A DNA stretch of 64,000 nucleotides, from positions 62,001 to 126,000 of the forward strand of contig JAJYYH010000033.1 of assembly GCA_021801255.1 (NCBI GenBank), written 5' to 3'. Under the pieces are notes generated by a model, which did no database searches, was not told where the DNA came from, and saw only the letters and a list, made by a program, of their open reading frames with translations. The stretch comes from Pseudomonadota bacterium. Lineage in GTDB: Bacteria > Pseudomonadota > Alphaproteobacteria > Acetobacterales > Acetobacteraceae. How positions within the stretch are numbered: position 1 is the first letter of the stretch; each line of letters starts with the position of its first letter. A program made the position numbers and the translations under genes. Shown here piece by piece: positions 62,574-64,000 of the stretch.

Positions 62574-63707
62574 ATGTCCTTTTCCATCAACACCAATCTT
62601 GGTGCCCTCGCCGCGCTGCAATCGCTCGATGCCACGCAGCAATCCCTCAACAACACCACGAACATCATCTCGACCGGCCAGTTGGTTTCGAGCGCCAGCA
62701 ACAACCCGGCGATCTACTCGATCTCGCAGACCATGCAGGCGAATATCGCCGGCCTGGCCGCGGTTCAGGACAATCTTTCCTTCGCACAATCGGTCGTCGG
62801 CGTGGCCAGCTCGGGGGCTTCGCAGATTTCGAGCCAGTTGGCGACGCTGCAGAACACCATCACCCAGGGCCAGCAGAGCGGCCTCAACGCGACCACGATG
62901 CAGAATCAGATCAACTCGATTCTGCAGAACATCAATCAGTTCGCCGACAGCGCGACCTTCAACGGCGTCAATCTGCTCAATGGAACCAGCTCGCCTTTGA
63001 CCACCACCGCCAACATCACCGGCTCGACGCTCACGCTTTCGAACCAGAGCGCAACAACAACGGGTCTTGGCTTGGCCGGGTTGCAGGTCAATTCAACCGC
63101 CGTCGCCGTTGACTTCAGCAGTTCACTGGCACCCTCGAACGGGTCCAGCCTCACTCTGTCGAACGGCACGAACAGCTATGTGTTCGAGTTCTCCAACGGC
63201 ACGACGGCCCTGACCGCGACGCCTACGCCGACGACGCAGGTTTTCGCGGTGCAGATCAACTCGACGATGTCGAATACCCAGATGATCGGCGCGCTGATGC
63301 AGTCCCTGCAGCAGAACGGTTTCGGCGCCGGCTATGACAGTTCCGGCAATCTCGATATCACCGGCAACAATGTCGTGGCGGCCTCCAGCTCATCGGCGAT
63401 CACCGGGGCCACCCTGAGTTCGGTGGGTGGTGCCACGGCGGCGATTTCCGTGGTGACCAACGCCATTTCGACGATGAACACGAAATCGGCGACGCTCGGC
63501 GCTTTCGAGGATCAGTTGACGGGTCTGCAGAATTTCAGCTCGTCGCTGAGCACCTCGCTGACCACCGGCCTCGGCGCCCTGACCGACGCCAACATGGCCG
63601 CCGAGAGCGCGCAGTTGAACTCGTTGCAGACCAAGCAGCAGCTCGCCATCCGCACGCTCTCCATCGCCAACGCCCAGCCGCAGGTTCTCCTGAATCTGTT
63701 CCAGTAA
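62574..63707 (+). CDS. Flagellin
   Basis: This 377-residue protein starts at an ATG after AAAGGGAGA. The N-terminus (MSFSINTNLGALAALQSLDA) and C-terminus (LNSLQTKQQLAIRTLSIANA, QPQVLLNLFQ) form the D0/D1 coiled coils, with a Thr/Ser/Asn-rich middle that is surface exposed. There are no cysteines. The divergent DUF1217 gene is 130 bp to the left, and flaF follows. Confidence 0.93.
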   Translation: MSFSINTNLGALAALQSLDATQQSLNNTTNIISTGQLVSSASNNPAIYSISQTMQANIAGLAAVQDNLSFAQSVVGVASSGASQISSQLATLQNTITQGQQSGLNATTMQNQINSILQNINQFADSATFNGVNLLNGTSSPLTTTANITGSTLTLSNQSATTTGLGLAGLQVNSTAVAVDFSSSLAPSNGSSLTLSNGTNSYVFEFSNGTTALTATPTPTTQVFAVQINSTMSNTQMIGALMQSLQQNGFGAGYDSSGNLDITGNNVVAASSSSAITGATLSSVGGATAAISVVTNAISTMNTKSATLGAFEDQLTGLQNFSSSLSTSLTTGLGALTDANMAAESAQLNSLQTKQQLAIRTLSIANAQPQVLLNLFQ

Positions 63708-63721
63708 CGCCCCCTGGTTAG

Positions 63722-63744
63722 CGGCCGGGCCTGGCGCCCGGCCG
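63722..63744 (+). terminator. Stem-loop between flagellin and flaF
   Basis: A perfect 9-bp stem (CGGCCGGGC with GCCCGGCCG) has a five-base loop and is followed by TTT. It may let a high level of flagellin message form while only part of it continues into flaF. Confidence 0.6.
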
Positions 63745-63784
63745 TTTGCCGCAAGCCTTCCAGAAAGGAAGAGTGGAGACAGCC

Positions 63785-64000
63785 ATGCCCCACACCTACG
63801 CGCAATATGAAGCCGCCCGGCGCCAGGCGGCCCTCCCACAAGACAACGAAATTCTGATCTTCACCCAGATCAACGCCGAACTCGCCAAGGCGAGTGACCG
63901 GCCGAGCCGCATCCAGGCGCTGTTCCGCAATCAGCGCCTGTGGTCATCGCTGGTGAAGGATGTGGCCCTCGACAGCAACCGGCTCGACGCCGAGGTCAAG
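63785..64000 (+). CDS. flaF: Flagellar regulator FlaF (partial, right edge)
   Basis: The ATG at 63785 opens a protein of which 72 residues are in the window, starting MPHTYAQYEAARRQAALPQD. The segment IFTQINAELAKASDRPSRIQ with FRNQRLWSSLVKDVALDSNR is the FlaF signature of alphaproteobacteria. FlaF supports flagellin synthesis and works against FlbT. The gene runs off the window. Confidence 0.85.
   Translation, partial: MPHTYAQYEAARRQAALPQDNEILIFTQINAELAKASDRPSRIQALFRNQRLWSSLVKDVALDSNRLDAEVK

Overview
This window is high-GC DNA from an alphaproteobacterium, most probably an acetic-acid-bacterium relative (Acetobacteraceae, Acidocella/Acidiphilium-like). That placement is inferred from the heavy GC bias, the FlaF/flagellin pair, the divergent ScfR-type regulator and isocitrate lyase, and the style of the dispersed repeats. 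I ran no search.

Layout. (1) Positions 1-9951, minus strand: structural module of a contractile-tailed (myovirus-like) prophage, in transcription order terminase, portal, scaffold-like protein, capsid, head-tail proteins, tail sheath, tail tube, tail assembly chaperone. The chaperone ends on a classical A-AAA-AAC slippery heptamer directly before its stop, and a coding -1 frame follows. (2) 10107-20033: mixed accessory region with a cytochrome c, a three-gene operon with an HTH protein, an RlpA-like protein, a lipoprotein without a normal start codon, three PEP-CTERM proteins, a pentapeptide-repeat membrane protein, a three-gene DUF2589 operon between copies of a palindromic repeat, and a Gly/Ala-rich exported protein. 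(3) 20046-29937: integrated accessory/defence region. It holds a ribbon-helix-helix mobilisation-like gene, a HEPN / KGGVGR-ATPase / P-loop NTPase operon, a phage-like replication and control module (RepA-type ATPase, DUF6362-like, GcrA-like HTH, divergent XRE repressor with operator half-sites), a probable type II restriction-modification pair and an AlbA_2 (Schlafen-like) protein. (4) 29965-31738: a hydrolase plus membrane-protein pair bracketed by two near-identical AT-rich repeats. (5) 31874-64000: mostly chromosomal core, with pheS-pheT-lepA, aquaporin, ScfR regulator facing aceA, a branched-chain-amino-acid-type ABC operon with two tandem binding proteins, quinone oxidoreductase, EamA exporter, hydrolase, AlkA, an aa3 oxidase subunit IV, amine oxidase, a thiamine-diphosphate enzyme with a MetX-like hydrolase, grpE-dnaK-dnaJ, a chemoreceptor and the start of a flagellin locus.

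The best candidate for an undescribed system is the operon at 20756-23928. A HEPN protein with an intact R-x4-H motif is followed 3 bp later by a ParA/MinD-like ATPase with KGGVGRS in place of KGGxGKT, which overlaps a large P-loop NTPase. It sits beside mobilisation-like and phage-replication genes and near a restriction-modification pair, so an anti-phage role is a reasonable inference. Second best are the DUF2589 operon, with a deletion-scarred copy of its own 3' end upstream, and the repeat-bracketed hydrolase/membrane pair.
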